The notes: generated by a model not told the origin, from the sequence alone. A DNA stretch of 64,000 bases from Oegoconia quadripuncta (GCA_949316235.1 OX438749.1:32374022-32438021), one strand, 5' to 3'. Numbered from the stretch's first letter, positions 35,424 through 46,210 are shown. Made by a program: numbers and translations.

Positions 35424-36082
35424 ATAAAAAAGGATTAAAAAAAAAACGACTTCAAAAAACCCGGAAAAAATAATTTAATTAAACTACTGCAATAATAATA
35501 ACTGAAAAGTATGAAATAATAAACCAGAGCAGAATGTTCTTTATAGATAGATATACACTATTATATATAATGAGAATACAATACAATTTATATGCTATAC
35601 AATAATAGTTAGGTATAATAATGAAATTAAAAATATATACAATAGGTACTTTTTGAAGTCGGTGCCTGCCTAGCCTATAAAATACACAATCAACAAAACA
35701 GTAAAAATACGCCCCGAATACAGAACCTCCTCCTTTTTTGAAGTCGGTTAACAAAGGAATTTTCATACAATTTAAATATTCAATTAATTAAGCTATTACT
35801 GTTTACTTTCATTAGATTGTATATTTTATAGGCTACGCAGGCACCGACTTCAAAAAGTACCTATTGTATATATTTTTAATTTCATTATTATACCTAACTA
35901 TTATTGTATAGTATATAAATTGTATTGTATTCTCATTATATATAATAGTGTACATCTATCTATAAAGAACATTCTGCTCTGGTTTATTATTTCATACTTT
36001 TCAGTTATTATTATTGCAGTAGTTTAATTAAATTATTTTTTCCGGGTTTTTTGAAGTCGTTTTTTTTTAAATCCTTTTTTAT
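35424..36082. mobile_element. 659-bp foldback element with about 268-bp arms
   Basis: Left arm 35424-35692 and right arm 35815-36082 are near-perfect inverted copies (TAAAAAAGGATT, CGACTTCAAAAAACCCGG, GAGCAGAATGTTCTTTATAG). The 120-bp spacer includes CCTCCTCCTTTTTTGAAGTC, a motif that recurs at 36490, 36733 and 37190. No transposase inside. Confidence 0.85.
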
Positions 36083-36130
36083 TTAATTCTTTTTAGTGTC
36101 TGGTCAGACATTACAAAATAATAAAATATA

Positions 36131-36463
36131 TTGAAATTGACCAATATGGGCAGGCCTACGAAAGGTGCTGCCGGTTTAAAGAACTGTCGGTCAAAAGGAA
36201 CCGAAACTGAAAGGGTACTACGGCTTGAAAAAAAAGCCTCACGGAACGCAATTTCGCGTTCCCAGGAGACGCCCGAAGCTTGCCGAGTACGTCTAATAGC
36301 TATGAAAGATTACGTTAAATCACGTATTCGCCAGGAAACTCCCGAACAGAACGAGCATAGACTCGGTCTTATTCACGACCGGCTTGCCGAGGAGTTCGCT
36401 AAGCAGCGTGAGCGCAGGCATGGCCTTATAATCATGAAAACCGGCCTAAAAATCTTGGACTAA
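36131..36463 (+). CDS. small Arg/Glu-rich ORF, transposon-associated
   Basis: A 110-codon plus-strand frame with an ATG (MKLTN, alternatively MGRPTKGAAGLKN). It is highly charged, with repeated units SRSQETPEACRVRL and RIRQETPEQNEHRL. Such R.ETPE.R...L repeats occur in the N-terminal region of some Helitron-type and other transposon proteins. The ORF lies among recurring TTTTTTGAAGTCGGTTA motifs, so it is more likely an element remnant than a host gene. No enzymatic domain. Confidence 0.45.
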   Translation: MKLTNMGRPTKGAAGLKNCRSKGTETERVLRLEKKASRNAISRSQETPEACRVRLIAMKDYVKSRIRQETPEQNEHRLGLIHDRLAEEFAKQRERRHGLIIMKTGLKILD

Positions 36464-37215
36464 TCGATGTACATACATAAAGATTACAGAACCCCCCTTT
36501 TTTGAAGTTGGTTAAACAAAGTTATTAGTATTTATCCGTGGTTGCTAATCTCCCTGATAATTTTTGTGCGATGGCGAACCTTCTCGCTCCTACAGGTTAG
36601 ATGGGCAGTTCGGGTGTACCAGCTCGACCTGATGATCTTCGATTTATCATATTTATTGTTGATAATTACACCGACGTAAGTCGGCTTCAAAATCTCGGAC
36701 TAATCGATGTACATACATAAAGAATACAGAACCTCCTCCTTTTTAGAAGTCGGTTAAAAAAAGTTATTAGTATTTGTCCGTGGTTGCTAATCTCCCTGAT
36801 AATTTTTGTGCGATGGCGACCTTCTCGCTCCTACAGGTTAGATGGGCAGTTCGGGTGTACCAGCTGGACCTGATGATCTTCGATTTGTCATATTTATTGC
36901 TGATAATCACACCGACCTTCTCTACACTTTTTCCATACAAACCCAAACTATATCTACTTAGTTTCCCTGTGTAAAAACTACAAAATCGTCTAAATATGTA
37001 ATGCCATTCTGATGTTTACCATGATTACACAAAAACTACTGGACCAATTGCGCTGAAATTACAATGGGACCAACTCGACGGTATCCCCATTCATTTACAA
37101 ATGGAACCATGTGAATCAACCGCCAAATCTCGGAGATATCGGTGTACATACATAAAAAAAAAAAAAAAAATACGCCTCGAATACAGAACCTCCTCCTTTT
37201 TTGAAGTCGTTTAAA
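36464..37215. repeat. 242-bp tandem duplication and GAAGTCGG motifs
   Basis: GTTATTAGTATTT..TCCGTGG at 36521 recurs at 36763 (period 242), followed by about 150 bp of near-identity. Copies of CTAATCGATGTACATACATA (36460, 36701) and CCTCCTTTTT.GAAGTCG close each unit. It looks like the decayed interior of one mobile element together with the flanking foldback. Confidence 0.65.
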
Positions 37216-37351
37216 AATACTTTATTATACAACAGAATAGGAAATACAGTTAAAGCAAGTGGTGAGAGTAGACAGTACATATTTTATTAAAAAATCATGT
37301 AGGTAAATTCAATATAAAGAGAGACATACGTAATTATAATATATGTAACAA

Positions 37352-38114
37352 TAGTATAAGATCCGGCAATAGAAATATATACCCTCATCTGTTATTCGAC
37401 GATAACAAAATTAATATGTTAGTTAATGAATATATTAATACATTGAAAATGGGTTGCCTAGCTAAATCGCGGGCCAAACGGTTAATTAATGTAAATCCAA
37501 ATTAATTGTTTTTCAATTAACTTCCCCGATTTGTTATTTATAAAAATCAACTATTATCTGAAAGAACATAACATAAGGAACTGGAAAAATATAGGTTGCC
37601 TACTTTCCCTTCAGCATAACTATGGAGTTGTCATGTATAAACATGCGAGTAAGCGTTATTAACATACCCTCATCAGTTATTTAATTGATTTTTTTTTTAA
37701 ATTAAACGTTATTTTATTCTCTTTCTAACAGTATAAGGTTGCCTCAGTAAAAGTTTGTCACATGCACGGTTGCTGTGATTTTAGATGTGAAGTTTTGAGC
37801 GCAAGCGCGGAGAGTGACAGAGAGCGTTGCACGCACTTCTCCTTAGTTATACTGAAGGGAAAGTAGGCAACCTATATTTTTCCAGTTCCTTATGTTATGT
37901 TCTTTCAGATAATGGTCGATTTTTATAAATAACAAATCGGGGAAGTTAATTGAAAAACAATTAATTTGGATTTACATTAATTAACCGTTTGGCCCGCGAT
38001 TTAGCTAGGCAACCCATTTTCAATGTATTAATATATTCATTAACTAACATATTAATTTTGTTATCGTCGAATAACAGATGAGGGTATATATTTCTATTGC
38101 CGGATCTTATACTA
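37352..38114. mobile_element. 763-bp foldback element, CAA target duplication
   Basis: Arms 37352-37614 and 37852-38114 (263 bp each) are inverted copies with few mismatches, starting TAGTATAAGATCCGGC. The 3-bp target CAA is duplicated at 37349-37351 and 38115-38117. The paralogous block retains the empty site, CGTAACAAGGACAAGC, with a single CAA at 49756-49758. The 237-bp spacer has no transposase. Confidence 0.92.
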
Positions 38115-38117
38115 CAA

Positions 38118-39229
38118 GGACAAGCTTCTGGGTGCACAAATTAGGTTAACGAACATACTAAAAGCTAACATGTATCAACATGTAACTGCTGTTTTATGTT
38201 GAAAACCTAAGTGAGAGAGGGGTTGCGCTGAAAACCAGCGCTGTCAATTGCCATAAGACATATTGGCAGCAAATGCTGACGCCCAATCCCTTTGCCACAA
38301 ATACATACATTTAAATAAGGAAAATGTTATACCTACGAAATTTTCTGTATTTGTTGGCAATAAATACTTTTCTTTCTTCTTTCTTTCTTCTTTCTTTCTT
38401 CTTTCAACTTTCCCTTTTTGGATGTATTAGTTAAGTATAATAAATAAATATCTTTGCACATACTCACAGCGCCATCTAGTTCTACACTAAGCAACTAGGC
38501 TTGTATTATAGATACCAGATGGTTGATAAACTACACAAAATCCATTTTTTTTTGTAAATAAATACATAATATAAATGAAAAACATCCATAACTCGAGAAC
38601 ACAATATTTTGCAGAAAAACTTTTGTATGCCAATTGGCAGTTCACACAGCTCTGTCTATTCTGTCTGAGGCATCACTCTACTGTATCCCACCTGTATATC
38701 ACGAATATTCGTATTTGATTGGATTCGGAAAATTGAGGACATTTAAATCGTAATAATGATTGTGCAGTAAAACAATAAGTAAACGGATGTCCTATATTAC
38801 AATCAATGAAACAAATGAACCCATGGTTAATATCAATAAGTAATAATAATATTTTAAATTGGTAATTTACGATATTTAATGACATTATTTAATAGTTATA
38901 GGTAAACCTAAATGACATTTCGTTACTTGGTTAAGCTTATTGTCCACTATATGAGTGATCCATCTCATGTTTCTGTCAATTTATTAAGAATTTGTTGTAT
39001 CTGTTACATCAACTACATCCCAAATCATTGTTTAAAATGATAAGCCACCTTGTCTTATTTCAAAATTAGTTACTTATTCTTTTCACGGGTAATTACTAAA
39101 TGGTTTAGTTGGAACAACTAAATTAGGGATTCTTTCTTTTTTTTTATAATAATAAAAAAAATAATATCATGAATTCCACAGCAGTAAATTAATGCCACTT
39201 CTATTGCTGCTGCTGAATGTTACTGTACT
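38118..39229. repeat. 3' flank of cassette block 2, duplicated at 49759-51060
   Basis: Shared strings in order: GGACAAGCTTC.GGGTGCA, CTTTTTGGATGTATTAGTTA, GCCAATTGGCA, AAACGGATGTCCTAT, AGTTGGAACAACTAAATTAG. Copy 2 carries a family-2 SINE (38440-38603) and retro tail 38205-38300; copy 1 carries other insertions. No coding signal. Confidence 0.75.
38440..38603 (-). mobile_element. tRNA-derived SINE (family 2), 3' part
   Basis: CAGCGCCATCTAGTTCTACA, GATACCAGATGGTTGATAAA, AAAACATCCATAACTCG. Absent at the matching position in the block-1 copy (near 49845). Confidence 0.75.
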
Positions 39230-39480
39230 CTCATCAGGAAATAGTACCATCGAGTGAATGGTGGCATATGGAAAATCATTGATATAAATAAGGAATAACA
39301 ATGGACTTAACATGCTACCCTGTGGCACTCCAATGTGGACAGCCCTAGATTTAGAAAATTATTTGAGGAATCTTTGTCTTATTAGTTAGGTAAGAATTAG
39401 TATGAGATTTAATACGTTGCCTCAAAGTCAAGTCAAAAACCATAGACCCCAGTCTTGGGCTCTACACATTCATACGCAGA
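39230..39480 (-). pseudogene. reverse-transcriptase fragment at 3' edge of block 2
   Basis: The minus strand carries GGAGTGCCACAGGGTAGCAT, coding for the GVPQGS-like RT motif, followed by a LLFLIYINDF-like stretch. Matches 51180-51480 and 20884-21310. Confidence 0.7.
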
Positions 39481-39619
39481 TCGCTCCATATACTACTTTC
39501 TTATCCCATGTGATACCTATTTTTTTTTTCAGTTTCATCTGTTTAATTTTGTACTGGTAGTTTATTGTTAAGTATTAATAACTTTTTATTATTCGTGTGT
39601 GATTTTGGTCTATTATTAA

Positions 39620-39913
39620 CCTTTAACTACTCGCGTGGGGTTCATTTGGACCCCACTGCATATTCAAAGTGGTGTCATTCCTCGAATTTTGTAACAATCC
39701 TAACTTCCTAAAACGCTCGTTAACTCATACATAATTCACTGCGTATTCTAGAGTTAGTTTGATGTGTCTGGAGAGTGGACTTTATTGACGGTGAGATTTT
39801 TGTTGAACCATTGCAAAAACGTATGAAGCGAAGTATGGAAATTGAAAATTTGTAGTACAAGTAGATTCGTTTTCATTTTGAAAGTGGGGCCCATAAGAAC
39901 CCCACGATAAGGT
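39620..39913. mobile_element. 294-bp piggyBac-like MITE
   Basis: TTAA at 39616-39619 and 39914-39917. Termini CCTTTAACTACTCGCGTGGG and the complement of CCCCACGATAAGG. It sits in the intron 3' of B4, immediately beside a SINE. Confidence 0.75.
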
Positions 39914-39916
39914 TTA

Positions 39917-40190
39917 AATAATAATAATAAATATCCTTAGACATACACACAGCGCCATCTACTTCCACAGTAAGCAACTATAGGCTTGTGTTGTGAATAC
40001 TAAATGGTTGATATACTACATAAATACACTTTTTTTTGGAAATAAATACTTATTATAAATGAAAAACATCCATAACTCGGGTACACATGTCCGTATTCAT
40101 CACACAAACATATGCCCCTAGCGGGATTCGAACCCGCAACCTTTTGGTATAGCGGTCAGAGTTGCTAACCACTACACCAAACCGGTCGTT
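39917..40190 (-). mobile_element. tRNA-derived SINE (family 2), near full length
   Basis: Read on the minus strand: head with A box TGGTGTAGTGGT, B box GGTTCGAATCC, then the GATGGCGCTGTGTGTATG body and a TTATTATTA tail. It inserted 35 bp downstream of the B4 donor. Confidence 0.85.
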
Positions 40191-40224
40191 GAATAATGAA
40201 GGTTAAGTTCAAAATTATACACAC

Positions 40225-40378
40225 CATTCATATGTTTATCGGTCTCTTTGAAAGCAAGGGAATTTAAAAACGTAGAAATTAACGCATCGTAATCAATTTT
40301 TTCGGTGATCACTGGTATCATATCCATATCTGTTGCATTAGCTCCTTCGGAATTCTCTCTAATGTCAAACCCATTATG
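40225..40378 (-). CDS. cassette exon B4
   Basis: 154 bp (3n+1). Acceptor TATTGTTTCAG, donor GTGTGT after AATG. Codes HNGFDIRENSEGANATDMD ... ETDKHMN. The most diverged B at its centre (LISTFLNSLAF in place of LSKLFKRIVSN), frame kept. Confidence 0.58.
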
Positions 40379-40618
40379 CTGAAACAATACCTTAATTAGT
40401 ATAAGGGCAAAAGGATTAAATTTACCAGGTTGTTACAGCCCTCTCCCTTTGCCAGGAGACTGAATTATATTGCATAGGCTTAGCATGGTTTCACAATCAT
40501 GTTGCGTCGGCGCTGATCGTTTCGTTCTGAATGGCGAATTTGTAAGTGAATAAAAAAAATAATTATATATTTCAAGTACATCAAAACAACTAATCCTAAC
40601 CACGCAACACATGCACTA

Positions 40619-40952
40619 AGGCCCGTATTAATAAACCATTCTCAAGATTGAGAACAGTCTTGTGACCGGTCTCAAGTAAACGTGTTGATTAATAAACCTA
40701 ACTTGACACCTGACAAGCACGTGCACACTCAAGCAGTACTCACTTTAGAGGTGCGCGTATTAATAAACGAAACTAAAGACTATCATTCATTCGCCGCTGA
40801 GGCGAATACTTGAGAAGTGATCTCAGCTGAGTAGACCTCAAGATTGGTTTATAAATTAGCGTGGAGCTTGAGATAGCGTCAACTGCTTAATACGCATCTC
40901 TGTTGATACAGCCTCAAGACTTGTATTGAGATTGGTTTATTATTACGGGCCT
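40619..40952. mobile_element. MITE (TAATAAACC family), intact 334-bp copy
   Basis: Ends AGGCCCGTATTAATAAACC and inverse TGGTTTATTATTACGGGCCT. It interrupts the conserved intron sequence CACTAAGTGACGGCTAAAC, intact at 26815 and similar at 24410 and 51900. The target duplication is either TA or a TTA/TAA triplet. Confidence 0.85.
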
Positions 40953-41589
40953 TAGTGACGGCTAAACATGACAAGTGTACCCTAGAATAAATAAATAAAA
41001 AACCATTTATTTGACACAAAAGCACGTAACAGATCAGTAGCAGCCCTGACAACTAAACTAGGACCAACTGTGTTTCAGGAGTCAGTACCTTCCCGCATTC
41101 TTACGTATGAGGATCGTATTCATTCCACAAACATTAGGTATAGTCGCTCGCACGACATCTGGCTGAAGAAAGAGGCAGCTTGCCTTCACATTTATAAAAA
41201 ATAGACCATTTTGTTAAACAATGTAACGATTAACAGTTGCGCCGGTTTAACTTGGTTTGCTATTTAACTATTTAGTTATGTGCATATTGTTTTTAACGTA
41301 AATACGTTAAATATGCATTTCCATTAATATCTGGCTGAAGAAAGAGGCAGCTTGCTTTCACATTTAAGTATAATAAATAGTTTTGTTAAACAATGTAACG
41401 ATTAACAGTTGCGCCGGTTTAACTTGGTTTGCTATTTAACTATTTAGTTAAATTAACAGTTGCGCCGGTTTAACTGGGTTTGCTATTTAACTATTTAGTT
41501 AAATAAATGCATATTTAACGTATTTACGTTAAATATGCATTTCCATTAATATCATCATCAGAGATATGGAGTATTCTAAAATTACTTAC

Positions 41590-41780
41590 ATATCCTTGAA
41601 ATAAATCTTCAGTTAGAGAATTTTCACTATTATTTTGAAGTCTCGTCACAGTCGTTGGAACATTATTTATGACTGTGGAGTTCTGGTGATTTAAGTTTTC
41701 TGTAGACTTCTGGGTGTCATTTTCACCGGTTATATTTCTATAAACGGTAGTGTCCGGTTCTGAGGCTTGAGTTTTCATTG
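41590..41780 (-). CDS. cassette exon A4
   Basis: 191 bp (3n+2). Acceptor TTACCTGCAG, donor GTAAGT after GGATAT. Codes MKTQASEPDTTVYRNITGEN, STENLNHQNSTVINNVPT, NNSENSLTEDLFQGY. It is close to the inferred consensus. The intron just 3' has a triplicated GCGCCGGTTTAACT..GGTTTGC segment (41231-41490). Confidence 0.62.
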
Positions 41781-42089
41781 CTGCAGGTAAATTATACAGG
41801 GTTAGTCATTGAAATAATTGTAGCAGACAAAGGTATAAACAATATTAATTTTTTCCACGCAATTCTAAAATAATTCAAGCTTGATTCGTTATAAGAACGT
41901 TTTGTACAATTTGTAATCATGGTGAACAGCAGAATAGCATTAATATTTCGACGATTAACTATGTAGTTTTAGTATTTTTGTTTTCTTTTTAATTTTATTT
42001 CTTTTTCAGTTTATCTGTTTAATTTTGTACTGGCAGTGTGTTGTTAAGTAACTTTTTATTATTCGTGTGTGATTTTGGTTTATTGTTAA

Positions 42090-42443
42090 ATAATAATAAA
42101 TATCTTTGCACATACACATAGCACCATCTAGTTCCACACTAAGCAACTAGGCTTGTATTATGGATAACAGATGGTTGATAAACTACACAAATACATTTTT
42201 TTTTTGTAAATAAATATATAAATAAAAATTGTATAATTAATTAATACTAGTTAGTTTTAATTAGATATAATTCGTTAAATTTTGCATTCTCAAAAGGCAG
42301 AATGTAATGGGCCTTATTTTTAATATGAAAACACCCTTGTGTACCTATATTCTGGCAAAATAAATAATTTTTATCCATAACTCGGGATCATATGTCTGTA
42401 TTCATCATACAAACACATGCCCCTAGCGGGATTCGAGCCCGCT
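42090..42443 (-). mobile_element. tRNA-derived SINE (family 2), split by foldback
   Basis: The body (CATAGCACCATCTAGTTCCA ... AAACACATGCCCCTAGCGGG) runs to the B-box region, is broken at 42443 and continues with 42802-42826 (ATTCGAGCCCGCTACCTTTT). The tRNA head beyond that is missing. Confidence 0.8.
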
Positions 42444-42801
42444 CAATGTAAGACTTAACTGCGACAAACACTATTGCGAAAGACTGAACTGCGACAGTGC
42501 CGAACTGCGACAGATCTGATCTGTGAAAGACTTAACTGCGACAGGACTGTTATATCAATGGTTCATTAGAACGGAGCGATTTGTTTGTTAATTAGGTTAG
42601 GTTAGGTTGGAAACATGCGAAACAAGAAAGAGAAACAACAACACCAGAACCGAATCGCTCCGTTCTAATGAACCATTGATATAACAGTCCTGTCGCAGTT
42701 AAGTCTTTCGCAGTTCAGATCTGTCGCAGTTCGGCACTGTCGCAGTTCCATCTTTCGCAGTTCAGTCTTTCGGAATATTGTTTGTCACAGTTAAGTCTTA
42801 C
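42444..42801. mobile_element. foldback element with AACTGCGACAG words
   Basis: Imperfect inverted arms of about 140 bp start TGTAAGACTTAACTGCGACA. Each arm is a string of 11-13-bp words (AACTGCGACAG, AACTGCGAAAG) and ends in GGTTCATTAGAACGGAGCGA. Target ATTCGAGCCCGCT is duplicated at 42431-42443 and 42802-42814 (12-13 bp, longer than in most DNA transposons). The loop contains three TTAGG repeats at 42593. Confidence 0.85.
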
Positions 42802-42872
42802 ATTCGAGCCCGCTACCTTTTGTTATTTTTAATTATGTTATTAATGAAGGTTAAAATCAAAATTATACATAC

Positions 42873-43032
42873 CATTGGTATGTTTATCGGTGTCATTGGA
42901 AACTATCCGTTTTACCAGCTTGGAAAGTGGCATATCGTCATCACTTTCTTCCGTGATTCCTTGTTCCGTCTCCACATAACTACCTGCTGCATTACCTTCT
43001 TTGGACTTCTCTCTACTGCAAAACCCATCACG
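42873..43032 (-). CDS. cassette exon B3
   Basis: 160 bp (3n+1). Acceptor TATTGTTTCAG, donor GTATGT after AATG. Codes RDGFCSREKSKEGNAAGSY, GITEESDDDMPLSKLVKR, then VSNDTDKHTN. A MITE begins only 25 bp upstream of the acceptor, leaving the TTGTTTCAG intact. Confidence 0.6.
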
Positions 43033-43056
43033 CTGAAACAATACCTTAATTAATAT

Positions 43057-43478
43057 TGGGTCTTTACCTATGAAATTGGAGTTTTTCTTTCTTCGTTAAT
43101 CATATGTACCAATTCCTGCGATTTTCAAAGCTATATCCAAATTTGTTTTTAATTTGGAAAATGGAATATTATTTCAAGGTGTCACATGAAATATTTTTTT
43201 GAATTTCTGGGCTAAATCACATAATAAGAAAAATTTGAACAGAGCTCTTTTCATGTGCTTCCCATAATCATTTCTTAGATTCGCTGAAACTTTTATAAAG
43301 CGGTTACTTTTAAAAATTAACGCTGCCTATACTTAACTTAATGTTATCCGATAATACACACAAAGTTTAGCTAAATTTGGATTTGCCGTTCCCAAAAAAA
43401 AAATCAAAAATGTTTGTACGGAGAAAACAGTCTTAATGAAATTCTTCATACAAAACGCCAATTTCATAGGTAAGGACC
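43057..43478. mobile_element. MITE (GGTCCTTACCTATGAAATTG family)
   Basis: Termini GGGTCTTTACCTATGAAATT and the complement of CAATTTCATAGGTAAGGACC. Flanked by TAATAT on both sides (43051-43056, 43479-43484), matching the uninterrupted intron sequence TTAATTAATATAAGGGC of the other cassettes. Confidence 0.85.
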
Positions 43479-43932
43479 TAATATAAGGGCAAAAGGCTTC
43501 AATTTACCAAGTGGATATACCTCTTTAGCCAGGAGACAGCCACGGTTGAATTAAGAGGATTCTCATTTATTTCTTCCAGCAGATGTAATAGGAGTAAAGA
43601 GTTAGTGAAACTACAGGCTTTGCATGACTTCACAATCATGTTAAGTCGGCGCTGATCGTTTGGTGTTGAACGGCGAATTAATTAACATTTCAAATGCATT
43701 TTAAGGCATTTAAATGCAAAAAAACAATTAATCTTAACTAATCAACGCCTGTACTTAGTGAAGGGTAAACATGACTGTACTCAATGTTCGTATTCATCCC
43801 ACAAACATTAGGTATAGTCGCTCGCGTGACACCTGACTGAAGAACCCAATTAGTAATAAATAGACTAGTTTGTTAAAACAATGTAACAATGTAAAGTGGC
43901 TCAGTTACGTCAGTTAAGCTGATTGATGCGAG

Positions 43933-44699
43933 CAGAGGTGTGACTTATCTAAGATACAAGTATCTGAAATACAGATATAAGATGCAAGATACGTATTTTC
44001 ATTTTGTATCTAAAATACTTTTTAAAAAATCATTTTGTATCTTGTATTTAAATATATTTTGTTTGGTATCTTAGTATTTTATAAATACTTTTTCTGATAA
44101 AATACTTTTAGTAATATATTAGTAGAAATATATAAAATAAATGCGTAAAATTGAGCATGTCATTATTAGTCCAACATCACATTGGTAGATGGCGACTCTT
44201 TCTTTGCACTGCACTGGCCTGTATCTATACAAGATGTGGCAAATGCACAAGTCGTGCGAGCCAAACAATTAAAAAAAAAAAACTTAAATGTAATTTCATT
44301 TGAGAAGATGACCGCCTTTTTGTATATATTACATTACATTAAGTTATTTACGAATAATTCGTAAATAACTTAATGTTAAGTTATTTACATACGTAAATAA
44401 CATTAAGTTATTTACGAATAAATCGTGTTATGTTATGTAACGTGTGTGTTATGTTATCGTGTTATGCTCGTGTTATGTCAATTAAGAAAAATAAACTTAG
44501 AATTCATTAAAATAAAATCTTGTTTTCTTACAAAAGTATTTGTATCTTAAGAAGTATTTAGAAGATACGTATTTGGTATTTAGTATTTCAGATACTATTC
44601 TCGAAAGTATTTTGTATCTGGTATCTGAAATACTTTATTTAAAAGTATCTTGCATTTTGTATTGCAGATACTTTGTACAGGGTATTTTGTACATCTCTG
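43933..44699. mobile_element. nonautonomous hAT-like element
   Basis: Ends CAGAGGTGTGACTTATC and the complement of GTACATCTCTG, with an 8-bp target duplication GATGCGAG at 43925-43932 and 44700-44707, as expected for hAT. The interior is rich in AAGTATCT/AGATACTT strings and has an inner palindrome TTATTTACGAATAATTCGTA. It interrupts a LINE fragment. Confidence 0.9.
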
Positions 44700-44707
44700 G
44701 ATGCGAG

Positions 44708-44872
44708 TGCGGAATCTCCCCACAGACAATGGAACACGTATTGTCTTGCCCCGAGTGTCCTGACAGCTGCACCTTTGACGACCTCCGTGAACTTAGCCAC
44801 TCTAACAGTGCTGTTAGAGTGGCTAAGTTTTGGTCCAATAAAATTTGAAACTTGCCTCGACACGAAAAGAAG
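44708..44872 (+). pseudogene. LINE ORF2 C-terminal zinc-knuckle tail
   Basis: The frame reads CECGISPQTMEHVLSCPECP ... VRVAKFWSNKI and stop. This is the Cys-rich end of a Jockey-like ORF2. Rejoining across the hAT element at GATGCGAG, the fragment begins near 43921. Confidence 0.75.
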
Positions 44873-44924
44873 AAGCTGGTTTGCTACTGGACTTAACTAA
44901 ATACGTAAAATACGTTTGCATATC

Positions 44925-45598
44925 CTTTAGAAATCTTTATTGTTTTTAAATGTGGTGGATACAGATCGTGCTTCTATTTGTAATATATACAATATATAGT
45001 AACCCGGCATACAATGCTACCGGCTCGGTCCACTCGTGGAGTAGTACCTTATCGTTACCGATAAAACGGCGCGCGTTCGCAGCACTAGCTTAGCTACATC
45101 CCTATTGCGAGCTTTTCGAAAAGGCGGGCTGTCACTTCGTTTTTGATCTGTCACGCAACTGTTCTAACTTTTCTTGGTAATTTGTAAAAACTGCGAAACA
45201 AATTAGGATTAAGCTGAGCTGTGTCGAAGACTCCATATTAAACGTGTTATCTAGTGAGAAACAACTTTCATTCGACGCTGGCCTACCCTAAAAATAATAA
45301 AAGTCCGTATTAAAATTGTGTCACTATTAAATTTGGAAATATTCAATTTCTACATAATAATATTATTATTGTCATACATATCACCATGTCACTTTAACTA
45401 ATTATCATTTAATTAATAAGCTCTTTAATCGAATAGAAGCATTTATGCTTCCGAGCCCAGCCTTTATACGTTGGCGGAATAATTTTTGTGGGAGTTTTTG
45501 GAATTCTTGCGGCAAGGCATTAAATGCACGTACACACATAGCAGCTGAACTTTTTAGATATAAAGTAGTTTTACACTGCGTTTCATAAACTAGTTTAT
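44925..45598 (-). repeat. retroelement insertion in the intron 3' of A3
   Basis: Separates GTAAAATACGTTTGCAT from TTTCATTAATATCC, which are contiguous in other cassettes. 45440-45598 on the minus strand reads RAFNALPQEFQKLPQKL, a LINE C-terminal tail. 44925-45440 is not recognised. Confidence 0.55.
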
Positions 45599-45882
45599 CT
45601 GGGTATCTTGTACTTCTGGAGCATACATCTCGATTTCATTAATATCCGCAGAGATATAGAGTATTCCAAAATTACTTACATATCCTTGAAATACATTTTT
45701 AGTTGTTACTACTATATCACTATTGTTTTGAAGTCTCGTGACCTCCGTTGGAGCATTGTTTATGGCTGGGGTGTTCCGGCAATTTGAGTCTACTGTAGAC
45801 TTGGACACGTCCTTTGGAACACCATTCGTATCTGTGGAGTTATGATAATTTAACACTTCTCTAAATTTAATTTTCACTGTTT

Positions 45883-46210
45883 TTTTTTATTCACGACGAG
45901 TTGGTACTTGACCTCAATCACACCTGATGTTAAGTGAAGATGAGGTCGAAGGTGGAAGCGTACTGACCCGGAAACCCCAACACATTTGGGGGACTGGCTA
46001 TCTTATCTCTGACAACCGGAACACAACAATGCTATTAACATTACTGCTTGGCGGCAGATTTAGATAAGACGGTGGTAGCTAGCCAGGCAGACATTTAAAA
46101 TGCCCTACCACCAACCAAACCGAGTACTTGAACATGTGCCCCGCTGGGGATCGAACCCGCGACCTCCGAATCGTAAACCCAATGTTGTTTACATTGAGCC
46201 ACGGAGGCGG
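45883..46210 (-). mobile_element. tRNA-derived SINE (family 1), full length
   Basis: T-run tail at 45885, full body and intact B box (complement GGTTCGATCCCC at about 46145-46158). Head GCCTCCGTGGCTCAATGTAA at 46190-46209. Confidence 0.88.

Noticed and set aside
42593..42610. TTAGG repeats as telomeric or fragile site signal
   Set aside because: Only three units, inside a foldback loop; too short to imply telomeric origin.
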